A DNA stretch of 64,000 bases from Roseateles asaccharophilus (GTDB lineage Bacteria > Pseudomonadota > Gammaproteobacteria > Burkholderiales > Burkholderiaceae_C): NCBI RefSeq assembly GCF_004362405.1, contig NZ_SNXE01000007.1:202003-266002 (forward strand). The letters run 5' to 3'. Shown here in pieces: positions 56,486 to 63,794 of this stretch; within the stretch, counting starts at the first letter, position 1; each line of letters starts with the position of its first letter. The translations under genes were made by a program, and so were the position numbers. The notes beneath the pieces are model-generated. The model made no database searches. It saw only the letters and a program-made list of their open reading frames with translations, and was not told where the DNA came from.

Positions 56486-57375
56486 ACCATCTTGGAACCA
56501 TCCTCGCCGCCACCGACTTTTCGGGGCCGGCCCGCCATGCGGCCGAGCGCGCCGCTCGCCTGGCGCACGAGACCGGCGCACCGCTGACGCTGATGCATGT
56601 GCTGCCGGGCGGGCCGCTGCAGGAGCTTCGCCAATGGCTCGCTAGCGCTCACGCCATCGAGCAAGAGCTGCACGCCGAGGTACAGCGGCAGCTTCATAGC
56701 TTGGCCCTGGAGTTGCAGAGAAGCCAGCACCTGAGCCTGCGCGAGGTTTGCGCCAGCGGTTCGGTACTCGAAGAGATCGGCCGCGAGGCCGAGGCGCAGG
56801 ACGCCGCACTGCTGGTACTCGGCGCCCGCGGAGCCGGTTTCCTGAGCCAGCTGGTGCTGGGCAGCACTTCTGAGCGTCTGCTACGCCGCAGCACACGACC
56901 CTTGCTGGTGGTGCGGCAAGCACCGCACGAGCCCTACCGACGGGTGCTGGTTGCCTTGGACTTCTCGCCGTGGTCGGCGCATGCCATCACGCTGGCGCAT
57001 CGGGTCGCCCCCCATGCGCGACTGACGCTATTCAACGCCTACCAGGTCCCCTTTGAGGAAAAGCTGCACTTCGCTGGTGTCGACACCGCGACGATTGACC
57101 AGTACCGGCAGCATGCCCGTGCCGAGGCCACGAGGCGTGTGCATGCACTCGCAGCCGCCAGCGGCCTGAAGCCAGGGCACTGGGACCCCTGCATCGTCGA
57201 AGGCGAGGCCTGGCAGCGCATCGTTGAGCACGAACAGGAAAAGGGCTGTGACCTCGTGGTGCTCGGCAAGCACGGGCTGTCTGCCGCCGAAGAGCTGCTG
57301 CTGGGCAGCGTCACCAAGCATGTTCTGGCCGTGGGCAGCACCGATGTGCTGATCTCCACGGCGCACACGGCATGA
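56482..57375 (+). CDS. Tandem universal stress protein
   Basis: A 297-residue protein of two UspA domains (residues about 1-148 and 152-297). Both keep the ATP-binding G-2x-G-9x-G(S) signature: GARGAGFLSQLVLGSTSE near 115 and GKHGLSAAEELLLGSVTK near 265. Tandem ATP-binding Usp proteins are typical of hypoxia and persistence regulons. It overlaps its neighbours by 4 bp on each side, so it probably works with the ion transporters of the operon. Confidence 0.93.
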   Translation: MNHLGTILAATDFSGPARHAAERAARLAHETGAPLTLMHVLPGGPLQELRQWLASAHAIEQELHAEVQRQLHSLALELQRSQHLSLREVCASGSVLEEIGREAEAQDAALLVLGARGAGFLSQLVLGSTSERLLRRSTRPLLVVRQAPHEPYRRVLVALDFSPWSAHAITLAHRVAPHARLTLFNAYQVPFEEKLHFAGVDTATIDQYRQHARAEATRRVHALAAASGLKPGHWDPCIVEGEAWQRIVEHEQEKGCDLVVLGKHGLSAAEELLLGSVTKHVLAVGSTDVLISTAHTA

Positions 57376-58982
57376 ATGACCTCGACCTGATAGACCTGCC
57401 CACCCTGGGTACGATCGCCGGCGGCTTGGGTCTGTTCCTGCTCGGCATGGGTCTGATGACCGAAGGCCTGAAGCTGGCCGCCGGCCCGGCCTTGCACCGG
57501 ATCCTGGCCGGGGCCACGCGCACGCGGGTACAGGCCCTGGGGTCGGGGCTGCTGGTCACGGCCCTGGTGCAGTCCTCCAGTGCAGTCACGGTGGCGGTGA
57601 TTGGTTTCGTCAACGCGGGCCTGCTCGCGCTGGGGCCGGCCTTGTGGGTGCTATTCGGCGCCAATGTCGGCACCTCGATGACGGGCTGGATCGTCGCCCT
57701 GATCGGCCTGAAGTTCAAAGTCGAGTTGCTGGCCATGCCACTGGCAGGCCTGGGCGCGCTGCTGCGGCTCGTCGGCGAGGGCCGGCGCAGCGGCGCCATC
57801 GGTACCGCGCTCGCCGGCTTCGGCCTGCTGTTCATGGGCATCGCCCTGCTGCAGCAGGCGTTCGCGGGGCTGGCCGGTCAAATCAGTCTGCCCCAAGACG
57901 ACGGACCGCTCGGCGTGCTGGCCCAACTCGGCATCGGCCTGCTGATGACCGTGCTGATGCAGTCCTCCAGCGCAGCCATGGCGATCACCCTGACCGCCGC
58001 ACAGGGCGGCTTGATCGGCGCCCAGGGTGCGGCAGCCGTGGTCATTGGTGCCAATATCGGCACCACAGTGACAGCGCTGCTGGCCGCCATCGCCGCCACA
58101 CCGAATGCGCGTCGCGCCGCGCTCGCTCATGTCGTCTTCAACCTGCTCACGGGGGTGGTGGCGCTGCTGCTACTGCCCTGGCTCATCGGCATGCTGGGCC
58201 AGCTCAGGGAAGCACTCGGTCTGCCTCCGGACCCGGCCACGACACTGGCTCTGTTCCACACGACATTCAATGTCATGGGCATCTTGCTGATCTGGCCGCT
58301 TGCCAGCCCCCTGTCCACCTGGCTTCAGCAATGCTTCAGGGTCCGGGAAGAAGACGAGGCGCTACCCCGACACCTTGACGACACCGTGCTGGCCATTCCA
58401 ACACTGGCATTGGATGCGCTGCAAAGGGAAACGGCCCGCGTCGGTGAAAAGGCGTTGGAACTGACACGCCGCACCCTGCGAGGGGCTCATATCGACAGCT
58501 TGAAGAGCGAGCAGGCCGCCTTGCTAGGCCTTGGAAAAGCAATCGATCAATTTGCCGATCGCCTTCGTCGCGCGGCCATGAGCAGCCAATCCAGCACACA
58601 GTTCGCAGACGTTCTTCGTTTGCAGCGCCACTACCTGGCCGCCGCCGAGCAGGCCCTTGTCGCGGCGACTCTGACACCGGCGCATCTTCCTGAAGCCAGT
58701 CCTGGCGATATGGCAGCCGTCTTCCAGGAGGCCGCCGAAGCCCTGCTCCTGGCTTGCCAGCCCGAGGCTGCACCCGAAGCACCGGGCCTGGAAGCGGCGC
58801 TCTCCGCCATGGAGTCAGGCTACGAGGCGCTCAAAACAAGTCTGCTGACCGCCGGCGTGGACGGTCGGCTGACCCTCGGGGACATGGAGCAGGCCCTCAG
58901 GCGCTACAGCGCGCTGCAGCTGGCCTTGCAGCAACTGCGAAAAGCAAAGCAGCGTCTCGGTAGTGCCCCTTTGGCCGCTTGA
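57372..58982 (+). CDS. Na+/phosphate cotransporter with PhoU-like tail
   Basis: A 536-residue member of the NptA/YjbB (Na/Pi cotransporter) family. The two repeats carry QSSSAVTVAVIGF (near residue 65) and QSSSAAMAITLTAA (near 197), the substrate motif. About nine hydrophobic segments fill residues 10-315. The last about 190 residues are helical and PhoU-like (repeats of charged amphipathic helices). It moves phosphate with Na+, either in or out. It is the last gene of the FNR-controlled operon, overlapping the Usp gene by 4 bp. Confidence 0.92.
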   Translation: MNDLDLIDLPTLGTIAGGLGLFLLGMGLMTEGLKLAAGPALHRILAGATRTRVQALGSGLLVTALVQSSSAVTVAVIGFVNAGLLALGPALWVLFGANVGTSMTGWIVALIGLKFKVELLAMPLAGLGALLRLVGEGRRSGAIGTALAGFGLLFMGIALLQQAFAGLAGQISLPQDDGPLGVLAQLGIGLLMTVLMQSSSAAMAITLTAAQGGLIGAQGAAAVVIGANIGTTVTALLAAIAATPNARRAALAHVVFNLLTGVVALLLLPWLIGMLGQLREALGLPPDPATTLALFHTTFNVMGILLIWPLASPLSTWLQQCFRVREEDEALPRHLDDTVLAIPTLALDALQRETARVGEKALELTRRTLRGAHIDSLKSEQAALLGLGKAIDQFADRLRRAAMSSQSSTQFADVLRLQRHYLAAAEQALVAATLTPAHLPEASPGDMAAVFQEAAEALLLACQPEAAPEAPGLEAALSAMESGYEALKTSLLTAGVDGRLTLGDMEQALRRYSALQLALQQLRKAKQRLGSAPLAA

Positions 58983-59213
58983 ACAGCTTGCTCGGTCAAG
59001 GCCGCCGAACTCGAGGCCCGCCACGGAATCCACTGCCTGCACTTGCCCACCGCGCCTGTGGACAAGTCGCGGGACAAGCTGGGGTGGGCGGCTGCAAGTG
59101 CTTGATGCGCCTGGACTTATGGTGGCGTGCCGCAAAAAGTGGCAGCTTGCTCCGGGCTTGAACCCTGCTGGCCGCGGGGGAGCGGCGGCTTCAGCAAGGG
59201 CCTCAGTGGTGCC
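58983..59213 (+). other. Intergenic region with start-less open frame
   Basis: Directly after the cotransporter stop, one frame stays open to a TGA at 59103-59105 (AAELEARHGIHCLHLPTAP and further). It has no start codon and no family I recognise. It may be the tail of a lost gene at the edge of the accessory island. Nothing else is visible up to the next gene. Confidence 0.3.
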
Positions 59214-59903
59214 CTACAAGCCCGCCACGCCCCGCCACGGACGCCACCAAGCCGCGCTGGCTTCGGGCAGGCGCAGCAGCGCACGCAAGCGCGGGTCCAT
59301 GGTCCTGAGCATCAAGCGTCTGAACCAGCCTCGCAGCCCCCAAGGCAAGGACAGCTTCACCACCTCATTCAGGCAGGCCCGTGCCAAGGTCTCGCCTTCT
59401 GGGCTGTGCGCCCACCGTTGGCTCTCGTAAAGCCGCTGAAAGTCTTGCCACTGGGCCAGGCTGCGGTGCGGCTCGGGCAAGCCCATCTCACGGCCGATCT
59501 CCCCCCAAAAGCCCAGCAAGCAGGCCAACTCGGCCTCGTCCAGCGGCTCACGGCCGGTGGCCGCATTCCAGCGGATAGGCTCCAGCATGAAGAGGGCCAG
59601 CACGTAGTGGAAATCGTCCGGTGCCGCCTGCACATGGGCATGCACGGCCCGCAAGCGCGCCAAGGCGGCTGCCCCCTGGTCGGACGCCAAGCCATGGACG
59701 ACCAGTTCCCGGATCGTTCCCCTGGTGCGCGCCAGGCGGGCCAGGGTGTGGGGCACGAGATCGCTGCGCTGGTAGAAGTGAATCACCAGATCCGCCACCG
59801 CCATGCTGCGAATCAAGGCCAGATAGGTCCCAGCGCGAAACATCATGCGCCGACGCCGACCGTAGTAAAGCGAATGTGCGTCCATAGCCCGCAGAGTTTG
59901 CAT
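59214..59903 (-). CDS. DUF2236 / MpaB-like oxygenase family protein
   Basis: A 229-residue helical protein. The segment VHAHVQAAPDDFHYVLALF (near residue 90), then LEPIRWNA and EAELACLLGFWGEIGREMG, match the DUF2236 (oxygenase MpaB, latex-clearing-like) pattern as I recall it. It is shorter than many relatives (about 280-400), with little sequence before the conserved core, so the N-terminus may be trimmed. Family members that have been studied bind haem b; no clear haem ligand could be fixed here. It is convergent with the Na/Pi gene. The ATG at 59903 is the earliest; one at 59885 is possible. Confidence 0.6.
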   Translation of the reverse strand: MQTLRAMDAHSLYYGRRRRMMFRAGTYLALIRSMAVADLVIHFYQRSDLVPHTLARLARTRGTIRELVVHGLASDQGAAALARLRAVHAHVQAAPDDFHYVLALFMLEPIRWNAATGREPLDEAELACLLGFWGEIGREMGLPEPHRSLAQWQDFQRLYESQRWAHSPEGETLARACLNEVVKLSLPWGLRGWFRRLMLRTMDPRLRALLRLPEASAAWWRPWRGVAGL

Positions 59904-60242
59904 CAGAGGCCGAGCCGCGAGCAGGGCTTCGCCATTTCAAACGCCATGCCGATGGACACCCCATGACGTCCGCCAGCCCCTCGCACGCTCGGCCGCGTCC
60001 CTGCCCATGCGGGCTAGGCTCGCTTGGGCCTTCCACCCGCTTTCCCGCCGGCTCATGGCATTGCATGCCAGCAACCTGTGGTCGGGGCTTAAGTCCTGGA
60101 CATGCACTTCAGGGCGATGAACGGGGTAGCTTGGACGTCTGGAGTCGGCCAGGAGGAGTCGCTCGTCAGCGCAGTCTGACGGCCAGCAAAGTGCCCAAAG
60201 CCGAAATTGGTCGGGTGGCAGGAGGAGGCTGAATGCGGAAGC
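59904..60242. other. Non-coding region beside integron platform
   Basis: No convincing gene lies in these 339 bases. Several short open frames have no codon bias or recognisable motif. The region separates the DUF2236 gene from the integrase remnant and may contain scrambled remains of an older insertion. Confidence 0.5.
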
Positions 60243-60403
60243 TCAGCAAAGGCCGCTTTGCGGCGGTACGTGAACAGGCAAAGAATCCAGCAGGCTGCGT
60301 ACGGTACCCAGCTTGAGCGCACGGGTGTAGTCATGGTGGTGGCCACATCCGAGTGCCCCAGCAGCTCTTGCACGGCGCGAATATCGCTGCCGCTTTGCCG
60401 CAG
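60243..60403 (-). pseudogene. intI: Integron integrase IntI, frameshifted C-terminal remnant
   Basis: On the leftward strand the frame reads LRQSGSDIRAVQELLGHSDV then ATTM, the tyrosine-recombinase C-terminal box of IntI (HLLxSGxDIRTVQELLGHSD is usual). One base is missing straight after ATTM; in the next frame the sequence continues YTRALKLGTVRSLLDSLP to a TGA at 60243-60245, which matches the normal end with its catalytic Tyr. The HxLR catalytic segment and everything N-terminal are absent. About 53 of some 320-340 residues survive, so the integrase is inactive. Its orientation, opposite to the cassettes, is that of a standard integron. Confidence 0.88.
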
Positions 60404-60517
60404 AGGACCGCGCGCTGGCCAAGGGTCAAAAAATGATGGCAACATGGACCTCGCCTGCACACCGGCGAACACCAAAGCTGATGTAACAAGCTGCCGGATT
60501 TGCAGGCAAATTTAGTG

Positions 60518-60533
60518 CTGTATGCAAATACAG
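60518..60533. promoter_or_regulatory. LexA (SOS) box of the former intI promoter
   Basis: CTGTATGCAAATACAG fits the LexA consensus CTGT-N8-ACAG exactly and lies upstream of the intI remnant, where LexA boxes control integron integrases. It is flanked by AAATTT on both sides, making a wider imperfect palindrome. The operator remains although the integrase is broken. Confidence 0.82.
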
Positions 60534-60589
60534 TAAATTTCAGGGGGAACGTTTTGCATCAAGCACTTAGGGGCACGCCCGTGCCCGCC

Positions 60590-60648
60590 GTTATGCAGCA
60601 CTCGCCGACGTTAGGGCGCAGCGCCTGTCGCCCCATATCACGTTAGCC
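60590..60648 (+). other. attI recombination site
   Basis: Three GTTA-type core repeats occur at 60590 (GTTATGC), 60610 (GTTAGGG) and 60642 (GTTAGCC). The spacings of 20 and 32 bp are almost those of attI1 as I remember it (19 and 32). The inner AGCGCCTGTCGCCC resembles the AGGGCAGTCGCCC of attI1. The crossover should fall within GTTAGCC at 60642-60648, 7 bp before the first cassette gene. Confidence 0.8.
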
Positions 60649-60654
60649 ATCAGA

Positions 60655-61251
60655 ATGACCAATCGTCTTCCATGTGTCAGTTGCGGTGAATCGATCCATC
60701 CCGATACCGCGGCGAAGAACGGCGGGTTATGCATGCCCTGCAAGGGTGGCTATCGCGAACAGATCGAGCAAGGGAAGCGCCGGCGCGAGGCGGATCGCAT
60801 CTACGAGCAGAGTGCGGAACGGAAGCACTGGAAAGACCTCGTTCATCGGGTGCATCACTCCCCCGAAGGATTCAATGGCCTCGGCCGCGAAGAGAAGATT
60901 TACTTTGCCGTGTCCTGCCTCATCGGAGAGGTCTATAACGGCGGCTTCGATCAGTTCTTTTCGAATAGCGCGGGAGGAATGTACGGCGTAGCCCTAGCAG
61001 GGCTGCTGGAGTTGGAGGCCGATGAATCAGCTCGATTGCTGCTTCAGGCGAAGGAGATTCTCTTTGGAGACCAGTCTGTTCCAATGGATCAAGCTCAGCG
61101 CTGTAGGCTCATGCCGACCATCGGGAACGATGAGGCGCCGGAGGTCGCGCAGTTGGATCGGCTGGATAAGTTGTTCTACGAAGACCCTGACAAACTCGGC
61201 GAACGCTGCAGGGGGTTTGCGATTGACAGTGGGCTATACGCTGATGGCTAA
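60655..61251 (+). CDS. Cassette 1: zinc-ribbon DMP19/DUF4375 protein
   Basis: A 198-residue protein. Residues 7-32 form a CxxC-x17-CxxC zinc-ribbon-like module (CVSCGESIH and CMPCKGGYR). Residues about 65-190 match DMP19/DUF4375, with FAVSCLIGEVYNGGFDQFFS as the core. Neisserial DMP19 is an acidic dimer that mimics DNA and sequesters a transcription factor. This protein may bind a DNA-binding protein too, but the extra zinc ribbon is unusual. Its TAA lies inside the R'' core of the first attC site, typical of cassette genes. No clear promoter precedes it other than any Pc in the platform. Confidence 0.82.
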   Translation: MTNRLPCVSCGESIHPDTAAKNGGLCMPCKGGYREQIEQGKRRREADRIYEQSAERKHWKDLVHRVHHSPEGFNGLGREEKIYFAVSCLIGEVYNGGFDQFFSNSAGGMYGVALAGLLELEADESARLLLQAKEILFGDQSVPMDQAQRCRLMPTIGNDEAPEVAQLDRLDKLFYEDPDKLGERCRGFAIDSGLYADG

Positions 61252-61314
61252 CCAGTCGCTCGAGCCGACTCGCGTCGGCAGGCCGCCGCTCGCGGCTCAG
61301 CTTCAACGTTGAGC
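61246..61314 (+). repeat. attC1
   Basis: A 69-bp cassette recombination site from GGCTAAC (R'') to GTTGAGC (R') with complementary arms (GAGCCGACTCGCGTCGGC and the GCGGCTCAGC side). It is the most divergent of the five sites in its left arm. Confidence 0.85.
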
Positions 61315-61329
61315 CGCACTTGCGAAGTC

Positions 61330-61614
61330 ATGCAGCACTCCATCACCCTGAATGTCCCGCTTGAGTCGCCGCCAAGCGATTGGGAAGCTATCGCGAAGGT
61401 TTATGCGACCTTGCCAGGCTGGCTGCCCGCTGAAGAATGGCCCAGCTGGTTTGGCCCGCAAGGCGGATCGAACTACATCACCGTCTCTGCGGAGCCGAGC
61501 GGTTTGCTTTTCTCAGGCGAAGTTGACAGGGAACTCTGGACAGGGTGGATTAGCTTGCTCTGCGCAAGGCTTTCGCTCGCACTTGGTCGTGAGGTCTGCG
61601 ATGCCTGTATGTAG
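61330..61614 (+). CDS. Cassette 2: hypothetical 94-residue protein
   Basis: A small acidic soluble protein, tryptophan-rich in its centre (GWLPAEEWPSWFGPQGG), with no family I recognise. The ATG at 61330 is 22 bp after the attC1 crossover. A TTG at 61309, right at the cassette boundary, is a less likely start. The stop lies 10 bp before attC2. Size and composition recall immunity-type or small modulator proteins, but nothing supports that directly. Confidence 0.65.
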   Translation: MQHSITLNVPLESPPSDWEAIAKVYATLPGWLPAEEWPSWFGPQGGSNYITVSAEPSGLLFSGEVDRELWTGWISLLCARLSLALGREVCDACM

Positions 61615-61623
61615 CGCGGTCCG

Positions 61624-61693
61624 GCTCAACCCTTCGCTGCAGCCGACCCGCGCCAGCTTCGCTGGCTTGGTCGGCTGAGCTCAAACGTTAGGC
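61624..61693 (+). repeat. attC2
   Basis: A 70-bp attC from GCTCAAC to GTTAGGC. The arms share the CAACCCTTCGCTGCAGC motif family seen in attC3-attC5. The inner palindrome GCCAGCTTCGCTGGC forms the hairpin tip. Confidence 0.92.
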
Positions 61694-61696
61694 GGC

Positions 61697-62110
61697 ATGA
61701 ATACCCTGCGCTGGCTACTGATCGTTCCTCTTGGAGCAATCGGGTTCGCTATTGGCATCTGCGCCATCCTTCTTCTGTTGTCAGCTGTCACTTGGCTTTG
61801 CCCGGCAGAGCTTGTCATCTCGGGGTTATGCACGGCCTCGTGGTTTCCAGCCGCACAAGAAGTAGCCATTTCCGTCGGCGCGGCTATCGGGGCTGCTGCC
61901 GTAGTTGGCCTTCCGAGTCTTGCAGCACCTCAGAGCAAGCGTTTGGTCGCACTCGTCGCCTTTTGCGTTGGCTCAGCGTATGTCCTCAGTCTCTTGGTCA
62001 TGGGTAGCAGCAGCGCACCCATCTGGGTTCCAGTGGCTTGTGCCATCGCAAGCGGAGCAGTCGCACTCTGGGTTGTCAGCGTTGGATCCAGGGGCAAGAA
62101 TGCCGCCTAA
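61697..62110 (+). CDS. Cassette 3: small four-helix membrane protein
   Basis: A 137-residue integral membrane protein with four hydrophobic segments (residues about 7-30, 57-76, 83-103 and 108-127) and a short basic tail. The first segment (LLIVPLGAIGFAIGICAILL) is followed by a Cys-containing loop. No family is recognised. The gene begins 3 bp after attC2 and its TAA lies within the R'' core of attC3. It may be a transporter-like or membrane-stress protein, but this is guesswork. Confidence 0.72.
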   Translation: MNTLRWLLIVPLGAIGFAIGICAILLLLSAVTWLCPAELVISGLCTASWFPAAQEVAISVGAAIGAAAVVGLPSLAAPQSKRLVALVAFCVGSAYVLSLLVMGSSSAPIWVPVACAIASGAVALWVVSVGSRGKNAA

Positions 62111-62173
62111 CCCTTCAATCAACCGGACGTCACCCGGCAAGCCGGGTGCCGCCGGTTATCTCAAACGTTGAAC
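62105..62173 (+). repeat. attC3
   Basis: A 69-bp attC from GCCTAAC to GTTGAAC. The central CACCCGGCAAGCCGGGTG forms a strong hairpin. The left arm again has AACCCTTC. Confidence 0.92.
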
Positions 62174-62176
62174 CGC

Positions 62177-62665
62177 ATGAATGCGATCGTCGTCGGCGCC
62201 TACCTCCCTCGCCTCGATCCAGAGCGCCTTGCGCGCTACGTTGCCGAGGACAAGTGGCGCTACATCAACGTGGCTGTCCCAGACCTCCGCTCCAAGGGCT
62301 TCCTGAAGGACTTCACCGACGAGTACGTAGTTGAGCGAGCCCAAGAAATTGCTGACGAGACCCAACGCGAGCTTCAGCAAGCCGCGCTCTTCGAGATCGA
62401 GGTCACTGATAGCGACGGAACCTTTGATATTTCCGAGATCGAGGGTGCTTGGGAGCCATCGTTCCTTTCGCCCGACGGATCCATGCTCCTTGAACGCTTG
62501 GGCCTGAGCCCTGTCAACTCGCAGTCTTTTCGCGTGGCCTTCTGGATTCACCAGTGGAGCGAAGGAAATGAACTTGTCGGGTCGAATGGACCGCTCGAGC
62601 TCCCGCAGTTTGCGCCTATGCCCGAGCGCCTGTGGACGCTCGCTCCCTATGCGATCGTGGACTGA
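62177..62665 (+). CDS. Cassette 4: hypothetical 162-residue protein
   Basis: A soluble, acidic protein with no recognised domain. It has a helical middle section (KDFTDEYVVERAQEIADETQ, about residues 45-65) and beta-rich surroundings (ALFEIEVTDSDGTFDI). The ATG at 62177 lies 4 bp after attC3; the TTG at 62168 is within the site and less likely. The stop precedes attC4 by 6 bp. Function unknown. Confidence 0.72.
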   Translation: MNAIVVGAYLPRLDPERLARYVAEDKWRYINVAVPDLRSKGFLKDFTDEYVVERAQEIADETQRELQQAALFEIEVTDSDGTFDISEIEGAWEPSFLSPDGSMLLERLGLSPVNSQSFRVAFWIHQWSEGNELVGSNGPLELPQFAPMPERLWTLAPYAIVD

Positions 62666-62671
62666 AATGCG

Positions 62672-62740
62672 GTTCAACCCTTCATTGCAGCGGACCTGCG
62701 CCAGCTACGCTGGCTGGTCCGCTGAATTTCAACGTTGAAC
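62672..62740 (+). repeat. attC4
   Basis: A 69-bp attC from GTTCAAC to GTTGAAC, with inner palindrome GCCAGCTACGCTGGC close to that of attC2. AACCCTTCATTGCAGCGGAC in the left arm is shared with attC5. Confidence 0.92.
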
Positions 62741-62743
62741 AGC

Positions 62744-63274
62744 ATGACCCCACAAGTCGCTGCCGCAGAATTTCGCTTGGTCATTGCCATGAGCGATCTC
62801 GTGGACTGGCCGGCAGATGACGAAGAACCCAAGTCAAACCATGCGCGACTTCAGGCAGTGTTTGATGCACTTGGTGCCCCAATCTCTGTCGCGCCGCTCG
62901 TCGCAGCCTATTTCAATGACACTGCCCGAGCAGGCCGTGGCGACGTGCATGTCTTCGAGTTCGATCCCAATGGGATCGACATACTGGCAATCGACACCTT
63001 CAATGATCCAACCGATCAGTTGGATCTGATCGAATTGTTCGTTAGGTGTGCGGACCACAAGGCGCCCCAGGTGTCCGAATGCGTTTGGAAGTACTTCAAT
63101 GGTTGCACGGTTCAGATTTACGCCTCTCAACAAGCTGTTTGCTCCAGGCTGCGTGACGTTCTCGACAGCGACCAATTTCCCCGACCAATTGGCGGCGGAA
63201 GGTTTTTGCAGCGCCAAATCCGGCACGCTGCAGTTCAACCCTTCGCTCCAGCGGACGGCTTCGCCGCCCGCTGA
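62744..63274 (+). CDS. Cassette 5: hypothetical 176-residue protein
   Basis: A soluble acidic protein of unknown family. An N-terminal helix (AAAEFRLVIAMSDLVDWPAD) is followed by an alpha/beta middle with VHVFEFDPNGIDILAI (near residue 67). The reading frame does not stop before attC5; its last about 14 residues (from AAVQPFAPADG) are translated from the attC stem, ending at a TGA inside the site. The ATG at 62744 is 4 bp after attC4. Confidence 0.7.
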   Translation: MTPQVAAAEFRLVIAMSDLVDWPADDEEPKSNHARLQAVFDALGAPISVAPLVAAYFNDTARAGRGDVHVFEFDPNGIDILAIDTFNDPTDQLDLIELFVRCADHKAPQVSECVWKYFNGCTVQIYASQQAVCSRLRDVLDSDQFPRPIGGGRFLQRQIRHAAVQPFAPADGFAAR

Positions 63275-63289
63275 GCTTCCACGTTAGGC
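63233..63289 (+). repeat. attC5
   Basis: A 57-bp attC from GTTCAAC to GTTAGGC, the shortest in the array, with a compact central GGCTTCGCC hairpin. It contains the 3' end of the cassette 5 gene. Confidence 0.9.
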
Positions 63290-63296
63290 CATCCAC

Positions 63297-63794
63297 ATGA
63301 GAGCGCTGGACCTCGATGCCGAGATCCTTCGCGGGGATTCCGCGGCTGGATTTGAGCTTGGCATGCACGTTTCCGAAGTGGACGACATTGTTAACAGCGC
63401 TGCATCTCTTCACCGAAGACCGAGTGTCGCTGAACTTCAGGCCAATTCCGGAGTATTGGTCGTCAGAAACTCATTCAATGCGGTCACGACCGTCTTCTTT
63501 GGCGATGACCAAGTTCGCCTTGCCTTCAATGCGGAAGGCCGCCTCTTTTGCATATTCCTGTTCAAAGGCTATCGGGGGGCCTATCGTCAAAGTATTCGCA
63601 TCGGCACGCCGCTGAGGCTCGCAAATGCAGAACACCTTCTATTGTTCGATGAGGGTGATGAGATGAGCTACATCGACGACGGTAGTGGCGAAATCTTGCC
63701 TGGCATAGCATTCATCGGTAGGTGCAGCCCGTTAGAGGCTGATCCTGACCAGCCAATATTTGGCTTCTGCGTCCACGATTGGTCCAAACAGTAA
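63297..63794 (+). CDS. Cassette 6: hypothetical 165-residue protein
   Basis: A soluble acidic protein of unknown family, with mixed strands and helices. GFELGMHVSEVDDIVNSA near residue 18 looks like a short helix after a turn, then VVRNSFNAVTTVFFGDDQVR and a C-terminal IFGFCVHDWSKQ. The ATG at 63297 is 7 bp after attC5. No attC was found between its stop and the window end, so the cassette continues beyond. GC content is visibly lower than in the core genome. Confidence 0.7.
   Translation: MRALDLDAEILRGDSAAGFELGMHVSEVDDIVNSAASLHRRPSVAELQANSGVLVVRNSFNAVTTVFFGDDQVRLAFNAEGRLFCIFLFKGYRGAYRQSIRIGTPLRLANAEHLLLFDEGDEMSYIDDGSGEILPGIAFIGRCSPLEADPDQPIFGFCVHDWSKQ

Noticed and set aside
59963..60232. 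Short rightward frame between the DUF2236 gene and the integrase remnant
   Set aside because: It has low-complexity Pro/Arg/Ser-rich content, no ribosome site and no family resemblance.
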